A DNA stretch of 64,000 bases from Pyrenophora tritici-repentis (GCF_003171515.1 NC_089390.1:992001-1056000); one strand, 5' to 3'; shown: positions 1-12,240, counted from the stretch's first letter. The notes: generated from the sequence alone by a model not told the origin. A program made the numbers and translations.

Positions 1-3000
1 TATTGAGGATATCGAGGCGTTAGAAGCGGTCGAGGCGTTGAATTGAGAGGTAGCGCATCTAGAAGACAGTCTTATGCCTGGTACTTTGGCATTGGATTGG
101 GGCGTCTTCATGCCTACTTTCTCTAGGGATAATTCCGAGTTCGCCGGTCTTAATTACGGCGGTACTGCGCAAGTAGCTAGCAGCAGTTTGTAAGGTTTGT
201 GTCTGGTTCCTAAGTGTTCTCGCTGTCTAGGTATCCTAACCATTTAACTAGGTATTCTGTGCCGTTGTCCACAACTCTGTGTGTGACAATGTTCTCGACT
301 TCAAATTTGTTTTCTTCTTCTGTTTCGTAGTGGAAGGTTTTCTGTAATGGCGTATCTAGGTGTGCTAGTTCTAAGAGGCTTACGTGGAATCTGGGATGTA
401 TTCTAGCGTCTAGTAGAAGGTCGAGTGTGTACGTAACTAGTCCTTTTCGGTTGAGGATCAAAAATGGTCCGACTTTGACGTTGTTAAGTCCTTTGCTTGG
501 TCGCTTTGTGCGAAGATTCTTCGTGCGTAGATAAACTTTATCCCCCCTCTTTAGCTAAGGTGCTATTTTTCGTTTCTTATTAATATATAAAATGCTTTAA
601 CGTTGTGCTGTCTCGGGTTTGCTCTGTAGCAACTCATGTACTGCCTTCAGCTCCTCGGCTGTGGCGATGGCTGCTTCTGTTTTCTGGCTCGGAAGTGTGC
701 GTGTAAAGAGATTTGGGTGTCTCCCGTGGTTTGCATAGAACGGAGTCTGTCCTGTAGACTCTAAAAGCTTGTTATTGTATGCCATTTGTGGTATAGGCAG
801 AAGCGAAACCTAGTTGGTTTGCTGATGATTGACGTATATCCTGAGATATGCTTTTATGGTTCTGTTCGTTCTTTCTGTCTGTCCGTCTATCTGCGGATGA
901 AACGCTGTTGATAGCTTGCGTTTTGTACCGATCGCGGCCAAAAGTGTCGTCTAAAAGTTTGAAGTGAAGAGCTTGTCTCTGTCGCTTATGATTAACTTTG
1001 GTATGCCGTGATGTCTGATAATTCGATCGTTAATGATGTGAGCTAGGTGTACTGCCGTGAAATCGTTTCTGAACGGGATGTACTCTGCTTGTTTTGTGAA
1101 TCGATCGATTACAACGAGTATTGCGTTGTATCCTATGTTTGTCGCTGGGTCTTTTAAGACTAGTAAACCTGTGATAAAGTCTATAGAGATGTCTGCCCAA
1201 GGTTCTGTGGGTAGCTCTAATGCTTGCATCTCGCCGTAAGGTGCGTGTGTGTCGTGTTTGTTCTTCTGACATTCTGCACATTTTGTGATGAATAAGGTAA
1301 CCTTTTCCTTTATTCCTGGGAACTCGTAGTTGCGTCTAATAAGTTCCATTGTTCTGGTAATGCCTGGGTGACCGTGTACAGGGTCGTCGTGGTGTTGCTA
1401 AATAATTGCTTCCTGCAATTCTTCCGGTACATTGTTTCCGATGTGGAGGATGGCGTTCAGCGTTTTTGCTGGTCCTAGCGATCCGTCTTCGTTAACCCTG
1501 AGTATCGCGGTGTCGATGACTTCCTTGGTGCCTGCGATATCTGGTCTACGGCTGAGAGCGTCTGCTCTACCGTTTTCTTTTCCTGGTGTGTACACAATCT
1601 TGAACTTGTATTATCCTAGTAGTTCTGACCATCTTACTTGTCTGCGGTTAAGTACTTTAGTAGTCGTAAAGTTCACTAGATTTTTGTGATCTGTGTATAT
1701 CGTAAGTTCTGAGCAGCTTTCTGCGTATACTCTCTAGTGTTGTAAGCATGCGACAATAGCTAGTAGCTCCTTGTCGTGAACGTCGTATCGTTCTTCTAGT
1801 CCTGAGAATTTGCGAGAGTAGTAGGCGATAGGGTGCTATTTGCCTTCGTGCAATTGACTTGCGCATCCGCCTAGCGCGAGATCCGATGCGTCGGTCTTAA
1901 AGCGTAATAGGTGTCCTGCTTGGAATATTCGAAAACATGGTGGTTCTGTGCTTGCTTTCTTAAGCGTTTGGAATGCGTTCTCTGCTTCCTTACTCCACTT
2001 AAAGAGTACGTCCTTTCTTGTGAGTTTTGTTAAAGGGATAGCGATGTTTAAGAAGTCCTTAATGAACTGTTGGTTGAAGTTCAAGAATCCTAAGAAGGAC
2101 TATATCTGTACAACTGTTGTCGGTGTTGGCCAATCCTTAATAACCTAAATCTTTTCTTCGCTCATTTGTACTCCGTCCGCTCCTACTACATAGCCTAAGA
2201 AGTTGACCTTAGTCTTGTGAAATTCACACTTCTCTAGTTTGAGTCGGAGGTTGAACTGCTCAAGGGCCCTTAGTACCGTCTTGACATGTTCAACATAGTC
2301 CTCTAAAGTCTCGGAGTAGACGAGAATGTCGTCTAGATAAGCTATAACAAAGATGTCTAGATGTGCTCTTAACACATTGTTAATGAGTTCCTGGAACGTT
2401 GCTAGGGCGTTCGTGAGCCCAAACGGCATAACTGTGTATTCGTAGTGTCCGTATCTTAATCGGAACGCCGTTTTCCACTCTTCACCTTTCGCTATGCGAA
2501 TTAGGTGGTATCCATCTCGAAGATCTAATGCTGTAAAGACCTCTGCGCGAGATAATCGATCCCGTAATTCTGTAATATTCGGTAGGGGGTATCGATTCTT
2601 GATTGTGATGTCGTTGAGCTTGCGATAGTCTACACATAGTCGTAGTTTTCCGTCTTTCTTCGGGACAAACATGATTAGATATCCTGCTAGTGACTTCAAT
2701 GGTCGGATATATTTCTTTGCTAGACTTGTCTTAATGTAGTCGCGTAACGTGCTTAATTCTTTTTCCGATAGTCCGTATATTGGGCCGAAAGTCGGTTTCT
2801 TTCCTTCCTGTAAGACAATCTTGTGGTCCTAGGGTTAGTGTTTTGGCAATGCTTGTTCATCTGCCACTTCCCGGAATAGATGTTCGAATTCTTTGTATTC
2901 TGCGGGGATCTTAGGAGTTGCGCGTTTCTCCAAAACTCTAGTCTGTCGACCTGGTGGCTCCGTTCCGGCGTCTGCTGAGTCGGACCCTTGTTTCTTAAGG

Positions 3001-3265
3001 CCGTCCTTTGTCGAGGCTCGCTTTTTCTTTGCGATGTTATTCAGTTTCCTCTTATCTACCATCGTACTCTGACAATGCGTAGGCTGGCTTGTGGTTGCGT
3101 CCGTTCCACAGCACTCAAATGAGAACATCTTCGACTTCTAGTCGATCCGTGGGTTGTGTTCTCGTAACCATGGAAGTCCTAATATCGCAGTAGACAAGAC
3201 GTCAACAACTGCATATGAGAACTGCGTTGATTGTCCTACGGAGTAGATACACAAGGTTATATACA
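1..3265 (-). mobile_element. Ty3/Gypsy chromovirus retrotransposon, decayed, left end outside window
   Basis: Minus-strand pol remnant. Reading right to left there is a retropepsin-region tail (about 3128-3265), reverse transcriptase (2145-2699), RNase H (1398-2084), integrase with an H-H-C-C finger (CAECQKNK near 1260) and catalytic core (951-1349), integrase C-terminal part (465-785) and a chromodomain (210-330; FEVENIVTHRVV...YLVKWLGY). The order PR-RT-RH-INT-chromodomain is that of chromoviruses. No LTR is visible, so the 3' LTR should lie left of position 1. The right part is replaced by MITE A and Copia sequence. The gag part was not located with certainty. Confidence 0.85.
1..3265 (-). 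pseudogene. Gypsy polyprotein pseudogene with RIP-like nonsense mutations
   Basis: One long minus frame is cut by stops about every 200-500 bp, while conserved motifs continue across them in the same frame. Examples: a stop just before QHHDDP near 1397 where Q or R is expected, one in WSELLG*Y near 1612, one in QH*RVY near 1738 where W is expected, one in VQI*SFLGF near 2143, and two in KH*P*DHK near 2830. Each is explained by CAA/CAG to TAA/TAG or TGG to TAG, that is C-to-T on one or the other strand. The RT active-site region near 2330 (IAYLDDILVYS) is retained. The product cannot be made as a polyprotein. Confidence 0.8.
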
Positions 3266-3427
3266 TAGACTCCGCAACAATCAATTCAATCCGGTCACTC
3301 TCCTAGACCCACTTACCTATCTAGGTAGGGCTTAAACTCCTATAGGTAACTACTAGGCTTAAAGCGGTAATCAATCAATCCAATCTGAACCTTCTAGGAC
3401 CCACTTAATTGATTGTTGCGGACTGTG
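3266..3427. mobile_element. MITE family A, copy 1 (162 bp)
   Basis: Terminal inverted repeats TAGACTCCGCAACAATCAAT on one end and CACAGTCCGCAACAATCAAT on the other. Flanked by an exact 8-bp target-site duplication TATATACA (3258-3265 and 3428-3435). No coding capacity. The 8-bp TSD and CA/TAG-type ends suggest mobilisation by a hAT-superfamily transposase, which is not present in this window. Inserted in the decayed Gypsy/Copia junction region. Confidence 0.9.
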
Positions 3428-3580
3428 TATATACATGAGATGTGCGTAAGCACATGACGGCAAAGGAGTGAAAGTGAAGGTTGTAGAACATTCGGCCAAG
3501 AAGCATCGGGCCGATTCCAAGAAGGGTAGTCCTGAATGGCAACACACCCCCCCAGCTTGAATGAACAGTGAAAGCTGAAA

Positions 3581-5643
3581 TTAATCATGTATCTCTAAGA
3601 GAGACTCGTTGTTGATGTCCTTTATGGTGGTGATTAAGCGATCTGAGACGTCTTCAAGACCAAGCTGCTTGATGAACTGGGCGTGCTTCTGTCGAGGTAG
3701 TACCTTTGTCAGTCCATCGGCGGGCATGTAGGCAGTCGGCTTCCAGTCTACATGGATTCTTCCAGCCTCTACCTCTTGTCGTAGCCACAGCTGATGAATG
3801 TCCACGTGTTTTAGCTTTGTTTGAAGCTTCTCTTCAGCCTTTGTGACTATGCCAACAGTCTGTTGATTGTCGCACCAGATCTTCGAGACTATATCTGGAT
3901 TAAATCGAATTTCGCGGAACAGCCTGTTCCACCATTCCATTTCTCCGCCAGCTCGGGACAGAGCTAGAAGTTCTGCTTCTGTTGTGGACTTTGTAACAGT
4001 CTTCTGGATAGCAGCCTTCCAGTCAACAGGCAGGCCGTATAGCTTGAACAAGTATCCTTCAGAGCTTCTTCTCGTGTCAGGTTCGTCCGCATAGGCAGCA
4101 TCAGATGCGCCATAAAATATTGGTTCAACCGTGTCTGTATACTTGTCCGCGTTCTCTACGGGGATTACGAACAGGTCTTTCTCATTTTGAGTTCCTGAGG
4201 CCTTGAGCGCCAGATTTCTCTTGCCAATAAGATAACGCCAGCAATGGATTGCTGCGTATAAATGCTTTTGGCCAGGGTTTGCAAGATGTCGGGCCAGTAC
4301 TGAGTGCGCTCGTGCGACATCAGGTCGTGTAAACGTGGCAATGTAAGCCAGTGATCCAACTAGTTGTTGATAGATTTTTGTGCGCTTAGAGTTTGGTTCT
4401 TCCGTTGACGGTGGTAGTACGTTCTCCTTCATCGGAAAATCGGGGTATCCCTTGTCGCTTGTTAGGTTGAACTTGCTTGCAACCTTGTTAATAAAGGAGT
4501 CTTGAATTAACCAAATGCTCTTCGAAGGTCGATCGCGTATCACACGAATCCCAAGGAACCAACTTAATTTGCCAAGTATTCGGAGATCGTAGATTTGTAG
4601 CAAGCGCTTTTCGAATTCCTCCTTGTAACTTGTCTTTGAAGGATGCACTAGGACCACAATATCGTCGACGTAAAAGAAAACGATCAGATCGTTGTTAGCA
4701 AACAAGCAAGGAACTCCAGGAACTGCTTTTAACCCCAGCTTCTTTAGGGTCTTCTGAAGTTCTGCATACCAAAGCAATGGAGCTTCCTTAAGACCGTACA
4801 ATGCTCGACGAATTAGGAGTAGTTCTCCATACTGTTTTGCAAAGCCTTCAGGTGTATAACAGAAAAGCTTTCTGTTTACTCGTGCGTTTAGAAACGCGTT
4901 TAGTGCATCGTACTGAAACATTAAGAGGTCGAACGCAGCAGCTAGCGCGATTAATCCTCGAAAGACTCGGGCAGCCAGCGTGGCCGCGTAGGTGTCTCCC
5001 CATTCTGCTTGAAGATCTCCGCGTACGACAAGTCGAGCCTTGAACTTATACAAGTATCCATCTTGATCGAACTTGTATGTGTACACCCACATTAGGGGTA
5101 AAACCTCAGCATCAGCAGTTGATGAGGTTGCAGGTGTTTGAGCAAAGCAACCTTTCTTCCAACAGTTGTCAAATTCGACATTCATTGCCTTCTGAAACTC
5201 ATTGGCAAATGGGTGCGTAGCAACGTCTCGATAGCGTTTTGGAGGTGGTGGCAGCTGATCTCTATAGAGTCGAACTTTCGGTAATTCTCCGAACAGTTTC
5301 GTCGTTTCTGGTTGACTGATTGCGGCCAAAAATGTACTATAGTAGGTCATATTCGTACTCAGGTGATTATGATCAGAGTAGTTGGCTCGGTGTCGTCTTC
5401 GGTGTCCTTCAATCACATTCTCTTGACTGCCAACCTCTGGATTCAAACGTCTTGGAGCGTTGTTCTGGTATCGGTCTGGCACGTAGTCTTGGTATTGATC
5501 TCCCCAACCGCCTGGTACGTTTTGTCGACGGGAAACCATTGATTCTGGTGTTGTAGGGCTATCATCGGGATGTCTGACCCTAATCGTAGATTCTGGTGTT
5601 GCAGAATTATCGAATTCCTTGTCTAGATTCCCTAGTTCGAACT
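3581..5643 (-). pseudogene. Outer Copia pol, RT and RNase H half
   Basis: Open minus frame from the Copia-1 boundary to a stop at 3581. It carries the Copia RT motifs QYDALNAFLNA, LYGLKEAPLLWY and FFYVDDIVVLVHP (the YVDD active site), and the Copia RNase H block with FYGASDAAYADE and KSTTEAELLALS. The apparent start codon of this frame lies inside the Copia-1 LTR, so it is an artefact. Before the Copia-1 insertion it was continuous with the segment ending at 10737. It is inactive because it is separated from its integrase half and lacks gag. Confidence 0.85.
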
Positions 5644-5796
5644 TGTAACGGTGTGAGGAGAGGAGGAGGACTGCGTTGCATTGTGTAGCTATGGAGGAAC
5701 TGCAGCTATATAGGTGTGTGTGATGAGAAAGTGTGGTAGCGATGGCCGTACCCAACTCTCACCCAAGTCGGTCTTGGCAAGTCCCAAACCGTTACA
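5644..5796 (-). repeat. Copia-1 3' LTR
   Basis: 153-bp LTR that reads the same as the copy at 10579-10731. The purine-rich tract (CAGCTGGGGGGGAG on the minus strand) lies directly beside it at about 5797-5812. Confidence 0.95.
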
Positions 5797-5829
5797 CTCC
5801 CCCCCAGCTGCCGTGATCAACAAAGCTGA

Positions 5830-7697
5830 CTAGTGCCAGTGCCATAGCTCGGTTGGTTCTGGTGTGTTTACATGAGTAGTAAGAAGCTGGCGAACATTTT
5901 CAAGCCCTAGCTGTCTCACAAACTCGGCGTGTTTCTGCCTTACGAGGGACTTTGTGAGTCCATCTGCAGGCATCTCTGCTGTAGGGCACCACTCTACACA
6001 GAGCCTTCCTTCCTGTACCTCCTGTCTTACCCACATTTGATGGGTGTCTACATGTCTTAGCTTCGTGTGAAGCCGTTCGTCTTCTTTCTTAACGATCCCG
6101 ACCGTCTGCTCGTTGTCGCAGTAGATCGTTGGTTGAATCTCCGGGTCGAACTTGATATGCTGGAAGACCCGGGTCCACCATTCCATCTCCCCTCCGGTTG
6201 CTGATAGAGCTATCAGCTCAGCCTCAGTTGTTGACTTCGTAACAGATCTCTGGCGGGTAGCCTTCCAGTCAATAGGCATCCCATAGAGCTTGAACAAATA
6301 TCCATGAGATGATTGACGACTTTCCACATCATCAGCAAACGCTGCATCAGATGCTCCATAGAAGAGAGACTTTTCCCAGACGTAGGACGAGCTCTCTGCT
6401 ATCTGCTGACTAGCTCTAATCGCTAGATGTCTTGTTCCATACAGGTATCGCCAGACATGCTTTACTGCCGATACGTGCTTCTGCCCAGGGTTCTGGAGAT
6501 GCCGGGCCAGTACGGAGTGGGCTCGTGCCACATCCGGTCTCGTGAACGTCGAGATATACGCCAGCGATCCAACCAGCTGCTGGTACAGCTGAGTACGCTG
6601 GTTACTCGTATCCTCGGTTGACTGGGCCAGAGAGTTCTCTACGAGCGGGACTGCTGGATATCTCCCCCCTGACTTCTGATCTAAGTCATACTTGTTGACT
6701 ACCTTCTCAATAAATGAGTCCTGTGTTAGCCAGATCTTTCCTGCTGTCCAGTCTCTCAGAACTCTGATCCCAAGGAACCACTTGAGCTCTCCAAGCTTTC
6801 TCAGGTCGTATACCGCCTCCAGTCGTCTCTCAAATTCCTGATGATCATCAAGGTGATCCGGATGTACCAGTACCACGATATCATCAACATAGAAGAAGAC
6901 TATCAGTCTCTCGTTGGTAAACAAGCAAGGAACGTCCTTTACTGGTTTCAGACCCAACTTAATTAGCGTCTCCTTCAGGTGCTTGTACCAGAGAAGAGGC
7001 GCGTCTTTTAGCCCATAAAGAGCTCTCTTAAGCTCGAGTATCTTGCCAAGCTCTTCTACGTACGGATCTGGAGTCTGTACGTAGACTAGCTTCTCAAGAG
7101 GTGCGTTCAAAAACGCGTTTAGCACATCATACTGATATGCTTTCAGGCCAAAGGCTGCCGTGAGAGCCATGAGGAATCTGAACACTCGTGCGGCCAGCGT
7201 GGCTGCGTACGTGTCGCCCCAGTCCTCCTGGAGGTCTCCTCTTACGACAAGCCGAGCCTTGTACTTGTACAGAAGTCCGTCTTCATTAAACTTGTACGTG
7301 AATACCCACATCAAGGGCAATCTCTGGCTATTAATCACTGTGGCTGACGTTGTCTTAAAACAGCCCTTTTCACGACAGCTCTTGAATTCTTTCGCTGCTG
7401 CCGCTTTAAATTCCTGTCCAAAAGGGTGCTTCTCTAGGTCATTCCATCTCTTTGGCGGAGGCGGAAGCTCATCCCTGTGTAGCCGTGACTTCTGTGGCTC
7501 TGTTTGCTGAAGTGCTTGGGCGAACGCAACGAAGTACGTGCCGAGCGTCTTCCTCTGCCTTTTCCCCGTCAGAACGTTCGACTCACTAACCTGACCGCTA
7601 ATCTCCTCACGTCTTGGAGCGTTGTTTAATCGTCGATCTGGTGCCTCTGCTTCGGCTGGTATCTGCTCCCAGCCTCGCGGCATTTCGACTGTTTCCA

Positions 7698-7731
<34 letters not shown>

Positions 7732-10464
7732 AGGCATTGATTCTGGAGTGCTCTCAGGTGTTGGCAACGTCCGAGGCGCATCCTTGGCGTGGTCTGTTCG
7801 AGCGGCTTGCTCGGACCGGCTCGGACCACTCCAGTCTCTTTGCGCCGACTGTAGGAGCATTTCTATCTCCTGGTCGGTTTCCTCTAGTGGTTCTGGAACG
7901 TCCAGTATCGTCACCACCTCTCTCAGAGTCTGTCGATCTGGGTAGACAGGCTCAGTTCCATCATTAGACATGAAGACGACGTCTCTCGTCCTGAGGACTC
8001 GTCCCAATGCTGGCATCCATACTCGGTATATGTTCGTGGAGTCGTATCCAACTAGCTGTCCGATCAGCGCGCGAGATTCGAGCTTCTCTCCTCGCTTCAG
8101 CTTATTATTCAGCACGTAGGCTCGGGCTCCCACAACATTGAGGTGAGCTGCCGACGGCTTCTGTCCCCGTACTACCTCGTACGGAGTTTTCCATCCCAGT
8201 GATTCGACTGGTGTTCTGTTAAGCAGGTAGACTGCCACAAGACAGCACTCATTTGAGAGTTCCATTGGCAGTCTTCCATCAATTCTGACCGCTCTCGCTC
8301 GGATCACGATCATCTTCCCAGCCTGTTCTGATAGGCCGTTCTGCTCCTCTGTGTACTCAGCTCGGGGTTCCACAATAATACCGAGATCTTTAAGCACATA
8401 GAGTAACTCGCTATAGCCGCGCTCGTTGTCAAGCTTCACGACTACTACGACCGCGTCGAACTGGCGTTTGATCTTAGCTAGTAGACGCATCACTGTACGC
8501 TTAAGGGTGCCTGAGCTCTTATCTGCTAGGCAGCATGCCTCATGCCACTTACTATACGAACACACTGCATGGAGCATCCATAGATCTCCATTGTAGCAGC
8601 GCTCGTTTCTTTCTCTTAGCTGCACTAGGTCCATTCCTATTCGGTAGAACGGACGTTCAGCTAGCTCACTTTGAGCTCTCCTGCTCACAAACTTGTGAAG
8701 CTTCGTTTCAATACAAACTTGACAGTCTGTCCATGTCGGAGCAATTGCCTGCTCCTCGACACTAATCCCGATCACATGATCGTTTAAGTGCCCAACTGCT
8801 TTTCGGCTAATATGGCCGAACATCCGATGAGCCGTGTCCTGACTGACTAAGAGATCCTTCCTCGGTTCCTTTGAGGGCTTGGTATATCGAGTCGCGTACG
8901 TAGAGAGTAGATCCAGCTCAACTTTCTGGTCTTTCTCCACGTCGACAAGCCAGTGACCGTTTCTGTACTGGAGAAGACAGATTACGTTCGATGCCTTCTT
9001 CTGATACAGACAGTCTCTGCCTGAGTCGAAGTTTATGCCGAGAGATCGGCTCCGCGATAGGCCAACGACGCTCGTGAAGAAGCCAGGGATGTATGCCACC
9101 CATGTAAGCTTCATTTGTCCTTCTCCTGTCGGAGTCTTGACCTGGATAGTCGTTTCTCCCCATTCTTCGACTTGAGTGAGGGCTCCTCCAGCGTATACAC
9201 AGTCTAAAGGCTCCCCTTTCTTTGTCAAGATCCAGTCGGCTCCTTTCGTATTCGTGACGTGGCAGTTCGAACCTGGATCAAGTATCCATCTCGTGAGCAG
9301 CGGTGGAGCTGACAGTCCTGTAGCTGCTGCAGTCTGCAACACCGCATTAACGTGTGGCTTATTGCGCGCTGGCTGTCCATCGTCCATACTGATCATGGAA
9401 GAGCTCTGGACCTCAGCCTGCGGCTTCGTCTTCTTCTTAAGCCCCCGCTCTGTTGCTCTTAGTGCATTAGCTATCGAATTCGACGTAGGACTGTCTCTAA
9501 GCTCTGTGAACTTATCCTGAATTGCCTTGTCTGGCTTCCAGCCCTTTGTCCGAACTGACTGGTTAACGTACGGGCAGTTATCGAATTTGTGGTTTTCCCC
9601 ATCAAGACACCTTGGTGTCCATGGTCCTGTGCGTGTACGAGATCCTTGGCTATTGCCACTACTTGCTACCTCGAGCGTAGCAAAGGTTCCAAGTCCTGAC
9701 GCGATTGGACGTGTACGTCGGTAGTATGATCTGAACTCCGCGATCAAATCCGCGATTAGCGGAAATTCTTCATTCTTCTGTTCCTTCTTAATAAGGTCTT
9801 GTAGCTGAGTAGCTGCCCAGCTATCGTCCAGGCCTCTAATCGACAGGATAAACTCTTCCTGCGCCCTGTTGCCAGTCGTCTCTGGCATCTTGGCCTCCGT
9901 AAGGAGTCGGGTGATCGTCACCCACTCGTCGAACCATGTATCTAAGTTTGCGGTCTTTGGTCTCGTGCAGACTGCTGTGTACCGAGCTCTAAGTTGGTGG
10001 TTCCTCTCTCCAATCGATGGACAGAGGTGCTTCTTTAGCGTTCTCAGCTGGCTATAGGCGTCTGCGCAATCGAGGATTAGGTCTAGGTGTTTGACGTCAA
10101 TTGTCTGCACGATCTCTAGGCTCAGGTTTCGGAGAGCCTTCTCCTTCGTGAGCCACCTGGCCTCGTCGCGATCGAATCGTCTAGCCCATGAGTTGTACGT
10201 AGCGAGCTCTGTCGCTGTCAAGTCTGGGATATCGATCTGCTCGTCTGTAAGAGGATTTCGAAATCTCCTTACTTCGAGCTCTTTAGGTCTCTCGTCTTCT
10301 AGCATCTTCAGCCTCTCTGGCGAAAGATCTGGGTTAACGTACTCCCACAGACCATTCCGGTCTGCGGATATCTTCCTCGTGAACAGCCATTTCGACCAAT
10401 CGTCTGGCTTTCGGAGGGTAACTGACGCTCTCGTCACCTGCATTTCGTGCTCTTGAGTTGCCAT
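5830..10464 (-). CDS. Copia-1 gag-pol polyprotein, 1,544 aa
   Basis: Single ORF with an ATG at 10464. Gag occupies about residues 1-350 and ends in a partial zinc-knuckle-like motif (CLDGENHKFDNC). Protease: WILDPGSNCHVT near residue 390. Integrase: zinc finger (HRMFGHIS...CQVCIETK) near residue 550, then core acidic residues in RIGMDLVQL, KLDNERGYSEL and EEQNGLSEQAGK. A proline/glutamate repeat follows near residue 920. RT: QYDVLNAFLNA, LYGLKDAPLLWY and FFYVDDIVVLVHP near residue 1190. RNase H: FYGASDAAFADD, TKSTTEAELIALS and YCDNEQTVGIV. The order PR-INT-RT-RH is Copia-type. No frameshift separates gag from pol, so excess Gag would need another mechanism. No lesion was seen. Confidence 0.95.
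7693..7735. repeat. Hexanucleotide (CTCGGG)n tract in Copia-1
   Basis: Six or so CTCGGG units, coding on the minus strand for a Pro-Glu repeat in the linker between integrase and RT. In-frame simple repeat; its length probably varies between copies. Confidence 0.9.
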
Positions 10465-10561
10465 AACTACCTAGCTAAATATGCTCCTAGTGTTGAGTGT
10501 CGTCGTATCGACAGCTTGTCTGTTAGCTGTATATCGGGTGAACGCAGCGATTTAATTAAAG

Positions 10562-10578
10562 GCTTCCGGGCTCATAAC
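10562..10578 (-). other. Copia-1 primer-binding site, half-tRNA-iMet type
   Basis: Directly after the 5' LTR the minus strand reads GTTATGAGCCCGGAAGCC. Its first 12-13 bases are complementary to CCGGGCTCATAA, the anticodon arm and loop of initiator tRNA-Met. Drosophila copia primes from a half tRNA-iMet cleaved in the anticodon loop, so the same mechanism is inferred here. Confidence 0.75.
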
Positions 10579-10731
10579 TGTAACGGTGTGAGGAGAGGAG
10601 GAGGACTGCGTTGCATTGTGTAGCTATGGAGGAACTGCAGCTATATAGGTGTGTGTGATGAGAAAGTGTGGTAGCGATGGCCGTACCCAACTCTCACCCA
10701 AGTCGGTCTTGGCAAGTCCCAAACCGTTACA
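10579..10731 (-). repeat. Copia-1 5' LTR
   Basis: 153-bp LTR, TG...CA ends, identical by eye to 5644-5796. TSD GAACT follows at 10732-10736. Confidence 0.95.
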
Positions 10732-10736
10732 GAACT

Positions 10737-11951
10737 GAATATCTTTCTCGGTTGCTGTTTCAGCATCGTTTCGGTCATTCTGGGTTAAAGAGTTGTTTTC
10801 CTCATAAGTCTGTTTCTGTAATGGAGACAGAAGGTCCTCAATGTCTATGAGCGCTTGAGGTGTGGGTATATCCAAGATCTCAATTAATCGCTCAGCTTCT
10901 TCTGAGAGCTTCTCAGGCTCATCGTCGTTCTTCATGAGGTGCTGTCGTGCAAAGACCACATCGCGTGTTCGTATAACACGTCCCTTAGATGGTATCTAGA
11001 TACGGAAGATATTTGTCGAATCGTAACCAACCAAATATCCAATCATCGTTCGAGATTCAAACTTGTCTCCACGCTTGACCTTTCTGTCGAGCACGTAAGC
11101 ACGACATCTAATTGGAGCCATATGCGCTACTGATGGTTTTCTACCAAACACTCTTTGGTAAGGCGTCTCCCAATCGAGGCTCTCTGTTGGCGTGACGTTA
11201 AGCAACATAGCGGTAGTGATAACAAGCTCGTTTGCTAATTCCTTTGGAAGTCCTGATGAGATTCTCAATGCTCTTCCACGTTCGACTATGACTCTTCCAG
11301 CTCTTTCAGCATTTGGATTTTGCGCAGGAGTATCAGCGGCTCGCGCTTCAATCTTGATACCAAGCTCTTTGCAGACATCGTACAATAGCTCGCGGTAACC
11401 AGGCTCGCTGTCGATACGAAATACAACCACAGTGTATTCGAATTGTCGTTGAATCTTTGCAATTAGAGCCTTAATCACATTCACAAGGGTGCTCTTTTGT
11501 CGGTTTGGTATCGTTGTGACTTCATGCCACTTAATCGAATGGCAGATCGCGTGAAAGGCATACTTGTCACCATTGTAACAAGCTTCTCCTTGAGGAAGTA
11601 ATTGAACCAGATCAATGCCAACGCGATAGAAAGGCGTTGTATTCGTATCTTCAGGGGTCCTTCGAGAGATTTGTTGCGTCATTTTCGACTGGATACACAC
11701 ATCGCAGTCCTTCCATTTCGGCGCTTTGTTGTCTCCAACAAGTTCAAAACCTGTAACGCTTTCAGGCAGATGATCAATTGCCTGCTTGCTCGCATGTCCC
11801 CACAACTGATGCGCTTCGTTGGCCGTAGCAACGATCGCTGGTCTTGGTTTCTGAGATGTTCTTTGGGGCTGAAACCGAGCAGCAAATGTTGATAACGTAC
11901 TTAGCTCGGGTCGGTCATTCTCCTCAGCATCGATAAGCCAGTGCCCATTGC
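10737..11951 (-). pseudogene. Outer Copia integrase half
   Basis: Minus frame with an integrase zinc finger (HQLWGHAS...CDVCIQSK) and core residues in RVGIDLVQL, FRIDSEPGYREL and AQNPNAERAGR. A stop replaces the Trp expected in TNIFRI*IPSKGR near 10996 (TGG to TAG). The frame otherwise continues to the Copia-1 insertion point. The 5' side stops in the residues before the zinc finger, at MITE A copy 2, so gag and protease are gone. Confidence 0.8.
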
Positions 11952-12113
11952 CACAGTCCGCAACAATCAATTAAGTGGGTCCTAGAAGGTTCAGATTGGA
12001 TTGATTGATTACCGCTTTAAGCCTAGTAGTTACCTATAGGAGTTTAAGCCCTACCTAGATAGGTAAGTGGGTCTAGGAGAGTGACCGGATTGAATTGATT
12101 GTTGCGGAGTCTA
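11952..12113. mobile_element. MITE family A, copy 2 (162 bp)
   Basis: Same ends and length as copy 1, opposite orientation. The flanking octamers CCCATTGC and TTCATTTC match at only 5 of 8 positions, unlike copies 1, 3 and 4. The insertion site may therefore be rearranged or mutated: the Copia frame on the left does not continue on the right. Confidence 0.85.
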
Positions 12114-12235
12114 TTCATTTCTTCAGCTTATCTTGCACGTCTCTCTAGGTGAATTTTTCTTGGTTGAAGTCGTCACTGAGGTATCGACAAAACTCTCGAC
12201 TAGTTCGCCAGTTGGCGCTTACAAAGAATATTGGC
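12114..12235 (-). other. Unassigned fragment beside the old LINE
   Basis: About 120 bp between MITE A and the old LINE tail. One minus frame is open except for one TAG (SANWRTSREFCRYL...) and looks protein-coding, but I do not recognise it. It is the pre-insertion neighbour of the sequence at 41725-42045, because the two ends of the old LINE carry the same 13-bp TSD. Confidence 0.4.
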
Positions 12236-12240
12236 ATTAT

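Larger units (their letters stand above)
5644..10731 (-). mobile_element. Copia-1, complete Ty1/Copia retrotransposon
   Basis: Full element of 5,088 bp with two 153-bp LTRs (TGTAACGG...CCGTTACA) that read as identical, and a 5-bp TSD GAACT (5639-5643 and 10732-10736). It is on the minus strand, so the 5' LTR is on the right. It contains one uninterrupted gag-pol ORF, a primer-binding site complementary to an initiator-tRNA-Met anticodon loop, and a purine-rich tract before the 3' LTR. The identical LTRs and the intact ORF make it a candidate for recent, perhaps present, activity. It is inserted in the outer Copia remnant. Confidence 0.95.
3436..11951 (-). mobile_element. Outer Copia remnant, split by Copia-1
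   Basis: Older minus-strand Ty1/Copia element related to, but clearly diverged from, Copia-1. Its 3' half (RT-RNase H) lies at 3581-5643 and its integrase half at 10737-11951; Copia-1 occupies 5644-10736 including one TSD. A purine-rich tract (TGGGGGGGTGTG on the minus strand, about 3542-3553) precedes what looks like the 3' LTR, starting TGTTGCCATTC near 3543 and running left to an uncertain limit around 3436. The gag-protease part and the 5' LTR are missing; the remnant stops at MITE A copy 2. Confidence 0.75.

Noticed and set aside
3436..3543. Exact 3' LTR of the outer Copia
   Set aside because: The inner end near 3543 is plausible, but the outer end cannot be set because the partner LTR is missing.
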